From NCBI RefSeq assembly GCF_963378105.1, contig NZ_OY726398.1, positions 372,001-436,000 on the forward strand: a stretch of DNA of 64,000 bases, written 5' to 3'. Position 1 is the stretch's first letter, and the number at the start of each line of letters is the position of its first letter. This DNA comes from Mycolicibacter sp. MU0102 (lineage in GTDB: Bacteria; Actinomycetota; Actinomycetes; Mycobacteriales; Mycobacteriaceae). Shown here piece after piece: positions 9,904-18,138 of the stretch. A program made the translations under genes and the position numbers. Below the pieces are notes generated by a model. That model was given only the letters and a program-made list of their open reading frames with translations, searched no databases and was not told where the DNA came from.

Positions 9904-11115
9904 ATGGCAGCTCGTCGTCGCATGATCGGCGCGACCGCGGTGGTCGGGGCGTTTGTCTCGCTGGGCACACCCGCACCGACGGCACACGCCGACATCGATG
10001 ATCTGTTCCAGCCCATCATCGACGCCCTCAGCGCGTTCGATCCCGGCATCGCTGCCGACACCGATCCGGGCTTCGCGCTGGCCTCGCTGGACACCATGTT
10101 CGACGGTTGGTATCAGAACCTCGTCTACGCCCCGATCAACGATCTCGAGCAGTGGATCTTCGGTGGGGCCGCCGACGCGAGCGTGGCCGGCAGCGCCGCC
10201 GCTTCCGGCTCAGACGCCACCATCCCGGACAGCTTCACCATTCCGCTGCAGGTCAACAGCGGCACCGAACCGGTGGTGAACGTCTCGGTGGGTGGCGGCC
10301 CGGAGTCGCCGGTGCTGGTCGACACCGGCTCGGCAGGTCTGGTGATGCCGATCTGGGACATCAACCCCTTCGGGATCACCGGCCTGCCCACCGGCATCAA
10401 CATCGGTCAGTTCGGCAATTCGGTGGACTACGTCTACGCCGAACTGCCCACCACCGTCACCTTTACCGACGCCGCCGGGGCCACCGTCACCAGCGGCACA
10501 ACCGATGTCGATGCCGTGTTGTTCTCATTCCCGGTCAGTCTCTCGGCGCTGTTCACCGGGTGGAATATCAGCTCCTACCTCGGCGCCAACGCCGACGGTG
10601 TCTTAGGAATCGGGGCGAACGCCGTTGGTCCCACGCCCGATGCCATCCCGACCACTGCGCTGCCGGGAGCACTCGGCGATGGCGTCCTGATCGACCAGAA
10701 GGGCGGCGCCCTGACATTCGGCGCCGACCCGCTGACCGGCGGAGTCACGGTCGACGGCTCGCCGAACTCGACGCTGTACGTGTCGTTCGACGGCGGCCAA
10801 ACGGCCAGCCCGGTCAGTTCAATCATGGATTCCGGTGGGGTGAACGGGACGATCCCGGCCAGCCTGACGAACGGAAGCGCGGGGGACGTTCTGGCCGCCG
10901 GCCAGCCGGTCAGCGTGTACGCGGGCGACCCCACCAAGGGCGGTACGCTGCTGTACGACTACACGGTCAATTCGAACTCTTCCAACAGTCCGACGATCGT
11001 GTCCGGCGCCTCGATGAACACCGGCAATTGGCTGTTCCAGCAGAACCAGGTGTATGTCTCAACGGCCGGCGACGGGTCTATGCACATCGTTCCGAACAAC
11101 GTCGTGACGCCCTAG
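9904..11115 (+). CDS. secreted PecA-like aspartic protease, no PE domain (copy 2)
   Basis: A 403-residue paralog of the preceding gene in the same orientation, 162 bases downstream. The signal peptide (MAARRRMIGATAVVGAF) ends at AHA29 and is followed by DIDDLFQPIIDALSAFDPG, nearly identical to copy 1. Catalytic motifs are VLVDTGSAGLVMP (Asp140) and SIMDSGGVNGTIP (Asp309). A Ser/Ala-rich insert (SVAGSAAASGSDAT) lies before the protease core and is absent from copy 1. Both active-site aspartates are intact, so it should be active. Natural substrates may include the signal-peptide-type PGRS proteins encoded at 32-38 kb, by analogy to PecA; this is inference. Confidence 0.85.
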   Translation: MAARRRMIGATAVVGAFVSLGTPAPTAHADIDDLFQPIIDALSAFDPGIAADTDPGFALASLDTMFDGWYQNLVYAPINDLEQWIFGGAADASVAGSAAASGSDATIPDSFTIPLQVNSGTEPVVNVSVGGGPESPVLVDTGSAGLVMPIWDINPFGITGLPTGINIGQFGNSVDYVYAELPTTVTFTDAAGATVTSGTTDVDAVLFSFPVSLSALFTGWNISSYLGANADGVLGIGANAVGPTPDAIPTTALPGALGDGVLIDQKGGALTFGADPLTGGVTVDGSPNSTLYVSFDGGQTASPVSSIMDSGGVNGTIPASLTNGSAGDVLAAGQPVSVYAGDPTKGGTLLYDYTVNSNSSNSPTIVSGASMNTGNWLFQQNQVYVSTAGDGSMHIVPNNVVTP

Positions 11116-11187
11116 CGTCGCGGTGATACAGGGTTGTGACCTGAGGACATTCGTCGAAGCCGCCGGAGAACAGATACGCTAGGCCCA

Positions 11188-12072
11188 ATGGTCCCGCTCT
11201 GGTTCACGCTGTCCGCGCTGTGTTTCGTCGGCGCGGCGGTATTGCTGTACGTGGACCTCGACCAGCGGCGCGGCCGCAGCCGGCGCCGTAAGTCTTGGGC
11301 CCGTTCACACGGCTTCGACTTCGAACCGGAATCCGCCGAGATCCTGCACCGCTGGAAACGCGGCGTGATGTCGACGGTGGGCGAGGCACCGGTGCGCAAC
11401 GTCGTCCTCGGCCAGATCCGCGGCGAGGCCGTCTACATCTTCGACCTGGACGAAGTGGCGACGGTGATCGCCCTGCACCGCAAGGTCAGCACCAACGTCG
11501 TCGTCGATGTGCGGCTCAAGGGGCTCAAGGAGCCGCGCGAGAACGACATCTGGTTGCTCGGGGCGATCGGCCCGCGGATGGTGTACTCCACCAACCTGGA
11601 TGCGGCACGTCGGGCCTGCGACCGGCGGATGGTCACGTTCGCCCACACCGCCCCGGACTGCGCCGAGATCATGTGGAACGAGGCGAACTGGACCCTGGTG
11701 AGCATGCCCATCACCAGCACCCGCGCCCAGTGGGATGAGGGCCTGCGCAGCGTTCGCCAATTCAACGACCTGCTTCGGGTGCTGCCGCCGAACCCACGGC
11801 GTCAACCCGCCGAGGCCGCGGCCGCCGCCACGGGCCGCCGCAACGGGCAACCCAGTCGTCCGCTGGGCTCGTCGGGCGCCGCTGAGGCCGCGGAAGAGAG
11901 CGAGGCCGAGCAGCTTCCGTCGGCGTCGCGAGCAGTCGCGCCGGCACCGGGCAACGCGACCTCGGCTGCCGAACCGCAGCAGCGCCGCCGCAGCAGCCGG
12001 GAGAGCTCCTCCGACGTGCTGCACGCTCCCGGCGGGCGCAACGGTCGGCAGACCGCGCACTATCAGCGCTGA
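11188..12072 (+). CDS. ttfA: TtfA, trehalose monomycolate transport factor
   Basis: Relative of Rv0383c, an essential partner of the MmpL3 transporter that carries trehalose monomycolate across the inner membrane. The 294-residue protein has a single N-terminal transmembrane segment (about residues 4-24) followed by a basic RRGRSRRRK stretch, a conserved cytoplasmic core (to about residue 200, including LKGLKEPRENDIWLLGAIG and the FAHTAPDCAEIMWNE region) and a low-complexity Ala/Ser/Arg-rich tail. Identity was recognised from the highly conserved core. It lies two genes downstream of clpB's terminator region; in M. tuberculosis the two are neighbours, here separated by the protease pair. Confidence 0.92.
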   Translation: MVPLWFTLSALCFVGAAVLLYVDLDQRRGRSRRRKSWARSHGFDFEPESAEILHRWKRGVMSTVGEAPVRNVVLGQIRGEAVYIFDLDEVATVIALHRKVSTNVVVDVRLKGLKEPRENDIWLLGAIGPRMVYSTNLDAARRACDRRMVTFAHTAPDCAEIMWNEANWTLVSMPITSTRAQWDEGLRSVRQFNDLLRVLPPNPRRQPAEAAAAATGRRNGQPSRPLGSSGAAEAAEESEAEQLPSASRAVAPAPGNATSAAEPQQRRRSSRESSSDVLHAPGGRNGRQTAHYQR

Positions 12073-12117
12073 CATCCGACGACGGTCGACACCAGCGGCT
12101 TCGTTACGCTGACGGGC

Positions 12118-12894
12118 ATGTCTCGCCCCGTTGCCGTGGTCACCGGGCCCACCTCGGGGTTGGGCGCCGGCTATGCCCGCCGCTACGCCGCCGATGGCTA
12201 TGACCTGGTCCTGGTCTCCCGCGACGTCGAACGCCTGGAGGCGCTGGCAACCGAACTGCGGGGCAGCCACGGCGGTGCCGTCGAGGTGCTGCCCGCCGAC
12301 CTGGCCGACGCCGCCGGCCGCGCCAAAGTCGCCGAGCGGCTGCGCGCCGGGGTACGGGTGCTGGTCAACAATGCCGGGTTCGGCACGTCGGGGGAGTTCT
12401 GGACCGCCGACCCCGCCCTGCTGCAGTCGCAGCTGGACGTCAATGTCACCGCGGTGATGCAGCTGACCCGCGCCGCGCTGCCCGCGATGGTCGAGGCGGG
12501 TGCCGGCACCGTCATCAATATCGCCAGTGTCGCCGGGCTGCTGTCCGGACGCGGTTCGACCTACTCGGCCTCCAAGGCCTGGGTGGTGTCGTTCACCGAA
12601 GGACTGGCCGGCGGCCTGCACGGCACCGGCGTCGGCATCCACGTGGTCTGCCCGGGATACGTCCACACCGAGTTCCACGAGCGCGCCGGAATCGATATGG
12701 CCACATTGCCGTCCTTCATGTGGATGGAGGTCGACGACGTGGTCGCGGCCAGCCTGGCCGACATCGCCCGCGGCGACGTGGTCAGCGTTCCGGGCTTGCA
12801 GTACAAGGCATTGACCACCGTCAGTCGACTGATTCCGCGCGGGTTGTCGCGCACGCTGACCAACACATTCGGGAGAGGCCGTGGCCGCACTTAA
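12118..12894 (+). CDS. short-chain dehydrogenase/reductase
   Basis: Classical NAD(P)-dependent SDR of 258 residues. It shows the cofactor motif TGPTSGLGAGYA near the N-terminus, NNAGFGTSGEF in the middle, and the catalytic Ser plus YSASK pair (Tyr-x-x-x-Lys) near residue 145. The substrate is unknown. Its 3' end overlaps pyrE by 14 bases, so they are likely co-transcribed. In M. tuberculosis pyrE directly follows ttfA without such a gene, as far as I recall. The C-terminal GRGRGR stretch is basic. Confidence 0.88.
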   Translation: MSRPVAVVTGPTSGLGAGYARRYAADGYDLVLVSRDVERLEALATELRGSHGGAVEVLPADLADAAGRAKVAERLRAGVRVLVNNAGFGTSGEFWTADPALLQSQLDVNVTAVMQLTRAALPAMVEAGAGTVINIASVAGLLSGRGSTYSASKAWVVSFTEGLAGGLHGTGVGIHVVCPGYVHTEFHERAGIDMATLPSFMWMEVDDVVAASLADIARGDVVSVPGLQYKALTTVSRLIPRGLSRTLTNTFGRGRGRT

Positions 12895-13429
12895 CAACGA
12901 CGAACGCGATGAGCTCGCCGCGCTGGTGCGCGAGCTGTCGGTGGTGCACGGCCGCGTGACGCTGTCTTCCGGGGCCGAAGCCGACTACTACGTCGACCTT
13001 CGCCGTTCCACATTGCACCATCGGGCTGGTGCGCTGATCGGACGGTTGGTCCGTCAACTCACCGACGACTGGGACTACGTGGCCGTGGGCGGCCTGACCC
13101 TGGGTGCAGACCCGGTGGCGACCGCCGTCATGCACGCTCCGGGACGCCCGATCGACGCATTCGTGGTGCGCAAGTCAGTGAAAGCCCATGGCATGCAGCG
13201 CCTTATCGAAGGATTCGACGTGGCCGGCCAACCGGTTCTGGTGGTGGAGGACACCAGCACCACCGGTGGGTCGGCGCTGACCGCGGTGCGCGCCGTGCGT
13301 GAGGCGGGCGGCAAGGTGGTCGGAGTGGTGACTGTGGTCGACCGTGCCACCGGCGCGGCCGAGGCCATCGAGGCCGAGGGCGTGCCGTATCGCAGTGTGC
13401 TCGGCCTGGCCGAGCTGGGCCTGGACTGA
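12881..13429 (+). CDS. pyrE: orotate phosphoribosyltransferase
   Basis: Converts orotate and PRPP to orotidine monophosphate in de novo pyrimidine synthesis. The 182-residue protein carries the PRPP-binding signature VLVVEDTSTTGGSALTA (about residues 114-130) and the RKSVKAHGMQRLIEG loop with catalytic Lys. The GTG start is preceded by GGGAGAGG and lies within the end of the SDR gene. The position next to ttfA and the Rv0381c-like gene matches M. tuberculosis Rv0382c. Confidence 0.95.
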   Translation: MAALNNDERDELAALVRELSVVHGRVTLSSGAEADYYVDLRRSTLHHRAGALIGRLVRQLTDDWDYVAVGGLTLGADPVATAVMHAPGRPIDAFVVRKSVKAHGMQRLIEGFDVAGQPVLVVEDTSTTGGSALTAVRAVREAGGKVVGVVTVVDRATGAAEAIEAEGVPYRSVLGLAELGLD

Positions 13430-13446
13430 ACTCCCCGAGGACGGTT

Positions 13447-14340
13447 GTGCGGAGTCTGATCACGCTGATATCGGCGTTGGCCGTCGCCTGCGCCGCGGCC
13501 TGCTCGGGTTCCGGCGCGGCCGGACCCTACGGCGCCCAGGGCGCCCCGATTGGTTCGGCGCTCACCATCTTGGGTTGGGAGATGACCCTGTCCAACCTGC
13601 GGTGGGAAGTCGACTACGCGCTGGTCGACGTCAAGGCCCAGGTCGCCGATGCAGATGCTCCGCACGCCGCCGCCGGTGATCTACGGTTTGGGGTGTACGG
13701 AACCCCGGCGCACCCGATCGAGGCCACCGGACTGGGTAGCTGCCAGTTGCTGGGGGAATTGGTGCCGACGCCGCTGTCGGCCAAGGAAGCCGACCGGTTG
13801 AACGGGACCGTGTGCTTGGGTCCGCTCAAGGAGCGCAGCGCGCTGCGCGGGCTCTATGTCTACTCGCCCGCCGACCGGATCAAAGACACCATGGTGGCCT
13901 ACGCCGCGGCGTTCCCGGTAGGGCTGGCGCCGGTCAACCCGGGCGACACCGGTCTGCAGCTCACCACCCAGGGTGTGGCGGCCTACCGCGGCAACGGCGT
14001 GCCGCTGGCGCCGGCGGCGCTCGGTGACCCGAAAGCGTTCACCGGCACCGGCTACATGATGCTCAACCTGTCGGTCGACGCGGTCGCTACGCAGTACCGC
14101 GACGACGCGAAGGCCCGTGGCGGACCGCTGATGTTGATCGCCGGACCGTCGACGCCGATGCCCGGGTTGGGTGCGGACTGCGTTGCGGCGGGGTCGTCGG
14201 TGTTGATCCTGCCGGAGGCGTCGCTGAACTCGGTGCACGTGCCGACCTCGCTGTGCACGCACGGGGAGATCAACGCCGCGCTGCTGTATCCCTCGGTGTC
14301 GGTGGTGGGCACGCACGCCGCCGTGTGGACCACCTCGTGA
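13447..14340 (+). CDS. conserved secreted/lipoprotein, Rv0381c-like
   Basis: A 297-residue protein of unknown function. A hydrophobic N-terminus ends in a possible lipobox (VACAAAC, Cys19), so it may be a lipoprotein; the cleavage site is not ideal. The mature part has several Cys residues that could form disulfides and no motif I recognise. Start GTG follows GAGGACGGTT. It overlaps the downstream SpoU methylase start as GTGA. The same order, pyrE - this gene - methylase, is kept in M. tuberculosis (Rv0382c-Rv0380c), pointing to a stable operon. Confidence 0.8.
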   Translation: MRSLITLISALAVACAAACSGSGAAGPYGAQGAPIGSALTILGWEMTLSNLRWEVDYALVDVKAQVADADAPHAAAGDLRFGVYGTPAHPIEATGLGSCQLLGELVPTPLSAKEADRLNGTVCLGPLKERSALRGLYVYSPADRIKDTMVAYAAAFPVGLAPVNPGDTGLQLTTQGVAAYRGNGVPLAPAALGDPKAFTGTGYMMLNLSVDAVATQYRDDAKARGGPLMLIAGPSTPMPGLGADCVAAGSSVLILPEASLNSVHVPTSLCTHGEINAALLYPSVSVVGTHAAVWTTS

Positions 14341-14993
14341 CCGATTCGTCGGACCATCCCGGACCCACCGAGTGGTTCTCGCCGGCCAACGGCGTCGGCC
14401 CCTGGCAAGGCCCCCTGCCGAGCGACTCCCATTACGACCCGGAGCTGCTTCGGGAGGGCGACCGTCGCAACGTCGTCGACGCGTACCGCTACTGGACCCG
14501 CGAGGCGATCGTCGCCGACATCGACCGCCGGCGGCACCGGCTGCACATCGCGATCGAGAACTTCGGGCACGACGCCAATATCGGCTCGGTGGTGCGCACC
14601 GCCAACGCGTTCGCCGTGCACACGGTGCATATTGTTGGTCGGCGGCGCTGGAATCGGCGCGGCGCCATGGTCACCGACCGCTACCAGCGACTGCTGCATC
14701 ACGAAACCGCCTCGGAACTCCTGGAATTCGCCGCCCAGCAGGGGCTCACGGTCGTCGCGGTCGACAACGTGGCCGAAGCGGCGCGCCTGGAGCAGACCGC
14801 GCTGCCGGTCGACTGCCTGCTGGTGTTCGGCAGCGAAGGCCTCGGTATCAGCGACGAAGCCCGTGCCGGCGCGGGCCTGACGGTGTCCATCGCCCAGTTC
14901 GGTTCGACCCGCAGCATCAATGTCGGGGTGGCCGCCGGAATCGTGATGCACGCCTGGATCGCCCAACACGGAGACCTCAGCCGCGCTTGGTGA
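14337..14993 (+). CDS. SpoU/TrmH-family RNA 2'-O-methyltransferase
   Basis: Predicted tRNA or rRNA ribose methyltransferase with a SPOUT trefoil knot. All three family motifs are seen: NFGHDANIGSVVRTANAF (motif 1), LVFGSEGLGISDEA (motif 2) and SINVGVAAGIVMHAW (motif 3). I place the start at GTG 14337, overlapping the upstream stop (GTGA); this gives 218 residues. An upstream ATG in the same frame at 14253 would add 28 residues of poor quality sequence and is less likely. The target nucleotide is unknown. Confidence 0.92.
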   Translation: MTDSSDHPGPTEWFSPANGVGPWQGPLPSDSHYDPELLREGDRRNVVDAYRYWTREAIVADIDRRRHRLHIAIENFGHDANIGSVVRTANAFAVHTVHIVGRRRWNRRGAMVTDRYQRLLHHETASELLEFAAQQGLTVVAVDNVAEAARLEQTALPVDCLLVFGSEGLGISDEARAGAGLTVSIAQFGSTRSINVGVAAGIVMHAWIAQHGDLSRAW

Positions 14994-15008
14994 CGGTGAC
15001 CCGTCACC
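14989..15008 (+). terminator. short hairpin at the end of the SpoU gene
   Basis: Eight-base stem GGTGACGG / CCGTCACC with loop TGAC, overlapping the methylase stop codon. The short stem makes this tentative. Confidence 0.4.
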
Positions 15009-15269
15009 CCGCAGGCATTTCAATCCTGAGCTTTTCTAGGCATCTGTTCCGTCTATACACGGCTGATGCTTATCGCCATTCGGCTGAGTTCACGAGCGGC
15101 CAAGCTGCGGAGCACGCTTCGGCGACCGTTTCCGGCCGGTGTCCCGTCGGCGAATTTCGCACTTGGTGGGCTGGTTCAGGGAGAAATCAAGGGATTTCCC
15201 TGTATCGCCGCCGCGCGGTCGACCCGTAACGTACCGGCTCTCAGCTTCTCGTAAGAAATGAGGTTTGCT

Positions 15270-16115
15270 ATGCAAATACATAAGAATTTGTGCGCCTACG
15301 CGACTATGGGTGTTGCGCTGGTGGGTGCCGGCGCGATCATGACCGCTCCCGGGGCGGTCCCCGGCGCGGCCGTGAATACCGTCGCCGCCAAGGTCGCCCT
15401 GACCAGTCTGGGTTGGCAGGATGTCGAATTCGCGACTCCCGACGGTTGGACCACCTTCGACACCGCCGCGCTGGCGCAGGCCTATGCCGACGAAACGATC
15501 GCGACCACCTTGTCCACAGGCCAAACCGCGGTCGAGTGGGCCGGCTGGCTCGACCCGTTCTTCTCCATGGCCGGGATCTCCGGACTTGGGGACTGGGTGT
15601 CCGACCGGTATGACCTGTTCACCGAGATCGTCGCTCCCGGTTGGGATCCCCTGGACTGGTTCGCGGGATTCTTTGAGTCCGTCGCCAATGACCCCAACGT
15701 TCTTTTCGGCCCCATGGCGGACATCGACCTCGGCTGGATGTACGGCCTACTGGGGATCTCGGGCGAGGATGGCGATCAGCTCAACGCCCTGATGGAGCTC
15801 GCGTCGGGCTACGCCGGCGGCATGCTCACGTGGGAACTGATGGGGCTCTACGCGGTCGTACCGGGAGCGATCAACGCCGTTGTCGACGGCATCGTCACCC
15901 TCGACGAACTCTTCCCTGAGGAGGGCAGCCAGCTGGATCTGCTCAGTAACCTCGCCGGGGAGTCGATGATGAACTGGATGACGTCGACCGAGGAGACGCT
16001 GAGCAACTCGATGGAGAACGCGGTCAGCATCCTTGAGAATGCGCCGGGCGTTCAGTGGATTCTGGACATCATTGACCAGCTCAGTGGTGGGGCCGGTGTC
16101 GAGCTGCCCTTCTGA
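15270..16115 (+). CDS. secreted acidic protein of unknown function
   Basis: A 281-residue exported protein. The N-terminus MQIHKNLCAYATMGVALVGA is of a type shared by several mycobacterial secreted proteins: short basic start, a CAYAT motif and a Gly/Ala-rich hydrophobic core. The mature part is acidic and rich in Trp, Asp and Leu (LDPFFSMAGISGLGDWVSD, WDPLDWFAGFFE), predicted mainly helical, with no enzyme motif. I prefer the ATG at 15270 because GAGG lies 6 bases before it; an ATG at 15258 is also in frame. It is monocistronic, bounded by a 276-base upstream gap and a strong downstream hairpin. Function unknown. Confidence 0.75.
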   Translation: MQIHKNLCAYATMGVALVGAGAIMTAPGAVPGAAVNTVAAKVALTSLGWQDVEFATPDGWTTFDTAALAQAYADETIATTLSTGQTAVEWAGWLDPFFSMAGISGLGDWVSDRYDLFTEIVAPGWDPLDWFAGFFESVANDPNVLFGPMADIDLGWMYGLLGISGEDGDQLNALMELASGYAGGMLTWELMGLYAVVPGAINAVVDGIVTLDELFPEEGSQLDLLSNLAGESMMNWMTSTEETLSNSMENAVSILENAPGVQWILDIIDQLSGGAGVELPF

Positions 16116-16132
16116 CGCCTGACGTCCCGGTA

Positions 16133-16178
16133 GCGGGCATCTTTCCCGCGGCACGACTGCCTTGGGAAAGATGCCCGC
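16133..16178. terminator. strong hairpin terminator
   Basis: Perfect 15-base inverted repeat GCGGGCATCTTTCCC / GGGAAAGATGCCCGC with a 16-base loop, 17 bases after the stop at 16115 and 35 bases before the next start. Confidence 0.85.
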
Positions 16179-16213
16179 CCTGGAACTCGCCCCATAGGGC
16201 AGGATCTGAGGCT

Positions 16214-17332
16214 ATGGATCTCCTCTGGGCAAATCGGGCCGAGAGCGCCGAGGCTGCCGTCACAGCGAGACACCTCAAGTCACTCTGGCATCTGCCGGGC
16301 ACCCAGCTGGGGGTGGTGGCGTGGCCGCCGATCCGGCGCGCTCCGCACTGGCACTACTGGTGGCAGGCGCATCTGCTGGACTGCTTGGTCGACGCCCAGT
16401 TGCGTGACCCCCAGCCCGCGCGGGCGACGGCGATCAAGCGGCAGATCCGCACCCACCGGCTGCGCAACGTGGGTCGCTGGACCAACGCCTACTACGACGA
16501 CATGGCGTGGCTGGCGTTGGCGATTCAGCGGGCCTGCCTGGTCACCGGCCTCGACCGGCACCGCGCGCTGGGAACTCTGACCCGACAGCTGACCGATTCC
16601 TGGATGCCCGAGGCCGGTGGTGGCATTCCGTGGCGCAAGGACGAGCAGTTCACCGCCCCGTTCTTCAACACCCCCGCCAACGGTCCGGCCGGGATCTTTC
16701 TGGCCCGCGAACCCGGGTGGCTTCAGCGTGCCCAGGAAATGGGCGACTGGATCGACGCCACCCTGATCGACCCGGACACCGACTTGGTGTTCGACGGCAT
16801 CAGGGAGGGTTCGCTGGTACGCGCTGAGTACACCTACTGCCAGGGCGTGGTGCTCGGATTGGAGACCGAGCTGGCGGTGCGCACCGGGGCGGCGCGCCAC
16901 GGTGCTCGGGTGCACCGGCTGGTGGCCGCGGTGAGCAAGCGGATGGCCCCGGGCGGGGTGATCAAGGGCGCCGGCGGCGGCGACGGCGGACTGTTCGCCG
17001 GGATCACCGCCCGCTACCTGGCGCTGGTCGCCACCGCGTTGCCGGGGGAGTCGGCGGCCGACGCCGAAGCGCGCGATACCGCCGCCAAGCTGGTGCTGTC
17101 GTCGGCGAAATCGGCGTGGGATTACCGGCAATCGGTCGACGGGCTGCCGTTGTTCGGGGCGTTCTGGGACCAGGCCGCCGAGGTGCCCCGGGCCGACGGC
17201 GCGGTGGCCATGTCCATCGCGGGCGCGGTGCGTGAGTCCGAGATCCCCGAACGGGATCTGTCGGTGCAGTTGGGCGGCTGGATGCTGATGGAGGCCGCGC
17301 ACAACGTCGCGACCGCCGTGCCGGCCCGTTGA
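16214..17332 (+). CDS. GH76-family glycoside hydrolase (Rv0365c-like)
   Basis: Predicted alpha-1,6-mannan-acting hydrolase fold of 372 residues, relative of Rv0365c. The (alpha/alpha)6 family signature with two adjacent acidic residues is seen in TNAYYDDMAWLALA (near residues 93-105), and aromatic subsite residues occur around WRKDEQFTAPFFNTPANGPA and YCQGVVLG. No signal peptide is evident, which is odd for an enzyme acting on lipomannan or lipoarabinomannan. The stop codon TGA lies inside hairpin element A (17328-17387), which it shares with the convergent DedA gene. Confidence 0.85.
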   Translation: MDLLWANRAESAEAAVTARHLKSLWHLPGTQLGVVAWPPIRRAPHWHYWWQAHLLDCLVDAQLRDPQPARATAIKRQIRTHRLRNVGRWTNAYYDDMAWLALAIQRACLVTGLDRHRALGTLTRQLTDSWMPEAGGGIPWRKDEQFTAPFFNTPANGPAGIFLAREPGWLQRAQEMGDWIDATLIDPDTDLVFDGIREGSLVRAEYTYCQGVVLGLETELAVRTGAARHGARVHRLVAAVSKRMAPGGVIKGAGGGDGGLFAGITARYLALVATALPGESAADAEARDTAAKLVLSSAKSAWDYRQSVDGLPLFGAFWDQAAEVPRADGAVAMSIAGAVRESEIPERDLSVQLGGWMLMEAAHNVATAVPAR

Positions 17333-17387
17333 CTCTGCGCTGAGGGCGCGGCCTACTCGGGATTCTGCGCCGTGAGCGCAGAGTCAG
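17328..17387. repeat. convergent-gene hairpin element, copy A
   Basis: Sixty-base element with 11-base perfect arms TGACTCTGCGC / GCGCAGAGTCA. Its first GTTGAC supplies the GH76 stop codon, and its right half encodes the last residues of the convergent DedA protein. It closely resembles copies B (19174-19234) and C (41785-41845). Likely a bidirectional terminator. Confidence 0.75.
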
Positions 17388-18051
17388 TGCTGACGTTGGC
17401 GGGTGCTGCGCCACCGCGGCGGCTGCGGTAGGCCTTCGCCGTGGCGATGAACGCCGGGATCATCGACACGAACAGGATCACCAGGATGATCTTTTCCAGG
17501 TTCTCGTGGACGAACGGCACGTTGCCCAGGAAGTAGCCCAGCGTCGTCACTCCGGCGCCCCACAGGATGCCGCCGACGATGTCGAACGCCAGATACACCG
17601 GGTAGCGCATGTAGGACACGCCGGCCACCACCGGCACAAACGTCCGGACGAAGGGTGCGAACCGGGCCAGGATGATCGCCCACGGCCCGTACTTCTCGAA
17701 GAACGCGTGCGACTCGGTGACGTAGTGCTTCTTGAAGAAGCGGGAATCTTCCTTCTTGAACAGCGCCGGCCCGATCCGCCGGCCGATGAAGTAGCCGCAC
17801 TGATCGCCCAACACCGCCACGACAGCGACCGCGGGCGCCAAAATCCAGATGTCGGGCGCCAGTCCCTTGGCGGCCAGCAGACCGCCGGTGAACAGCAGGG
17901 ATTCCCCCGGCAGCAGGGGGAACAGCAGGCCGGTCTCGATGAAGACCACCACCAGGATGGCCGGCAGCACGGCGCCGTGGAAGATGCCCCCGGCGCCCAG
18001 CCAGTACATCGGGTCCAACAGGCCGGGCATCGCGACCACGGTGGTGCTCAT
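17353..18051 (-). CDS. DedA-family membrane protein (Rv0364-like)
   Basis: A 232-residue polytopic membrane protein of the DedA/VTT family, implicated in flipping undecaprenyl phosphate or phospholipids and in membrane homeostasis. Family features: the re-entrant E-T-G-L-L-F-P-L-L-P-G-E-S motif near residue 40, a GDQCGYFIGRRIG segment, and ARFAPFVRTFVPVVAG with conserved arginines near residue 140. The C-terminal tail (STDSALTAQNPE) is encoded by hairpin element A. The position next to GH76 and fba matches M. tuberculosis. Confidence 0.93.
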   Translation of the reverse strand: MSTTVVAMPGLLDPMYWLGAGGIFHGAVLPAILVVVFIETGLLFPLLPGESLLFTGGLLAAKGLAPDIWILAPAVAVVAVLGDQCGYFIGRRIGPALFKKEDSRFFKKHYVTESHAFFEKYGPWAIILARFAPFVRTFVPVVAGVSYMRYPVYLAFDIVGGILWGAGVTTLGYFLGNVPFVHENLEKIILVILFVSMIPAFIATAKAYRSRRGGAAPANVSTDSALTAQNPE

Positions 18052-18138
18052 GACGCACCAACATACCGGGGGGCACCGGTGAAACCGCCCCTGCGATACT
18101 CGATGGCAGTTTCGGTCAGCTCAGAGGAGAGATTTCCC

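Noticed and set aside
15066..15254. 62-codon frame upstream of the secreted orphan gene
   Set aside because: No ribosome site, no recognisable protein feature, and it lies in a probable promoter region.
17506..18138. Upstream extension of fba
   Set aside because: The frame is open but runs antisense through DedA; the ATG at 18139 with its ribosome site fits the family length.
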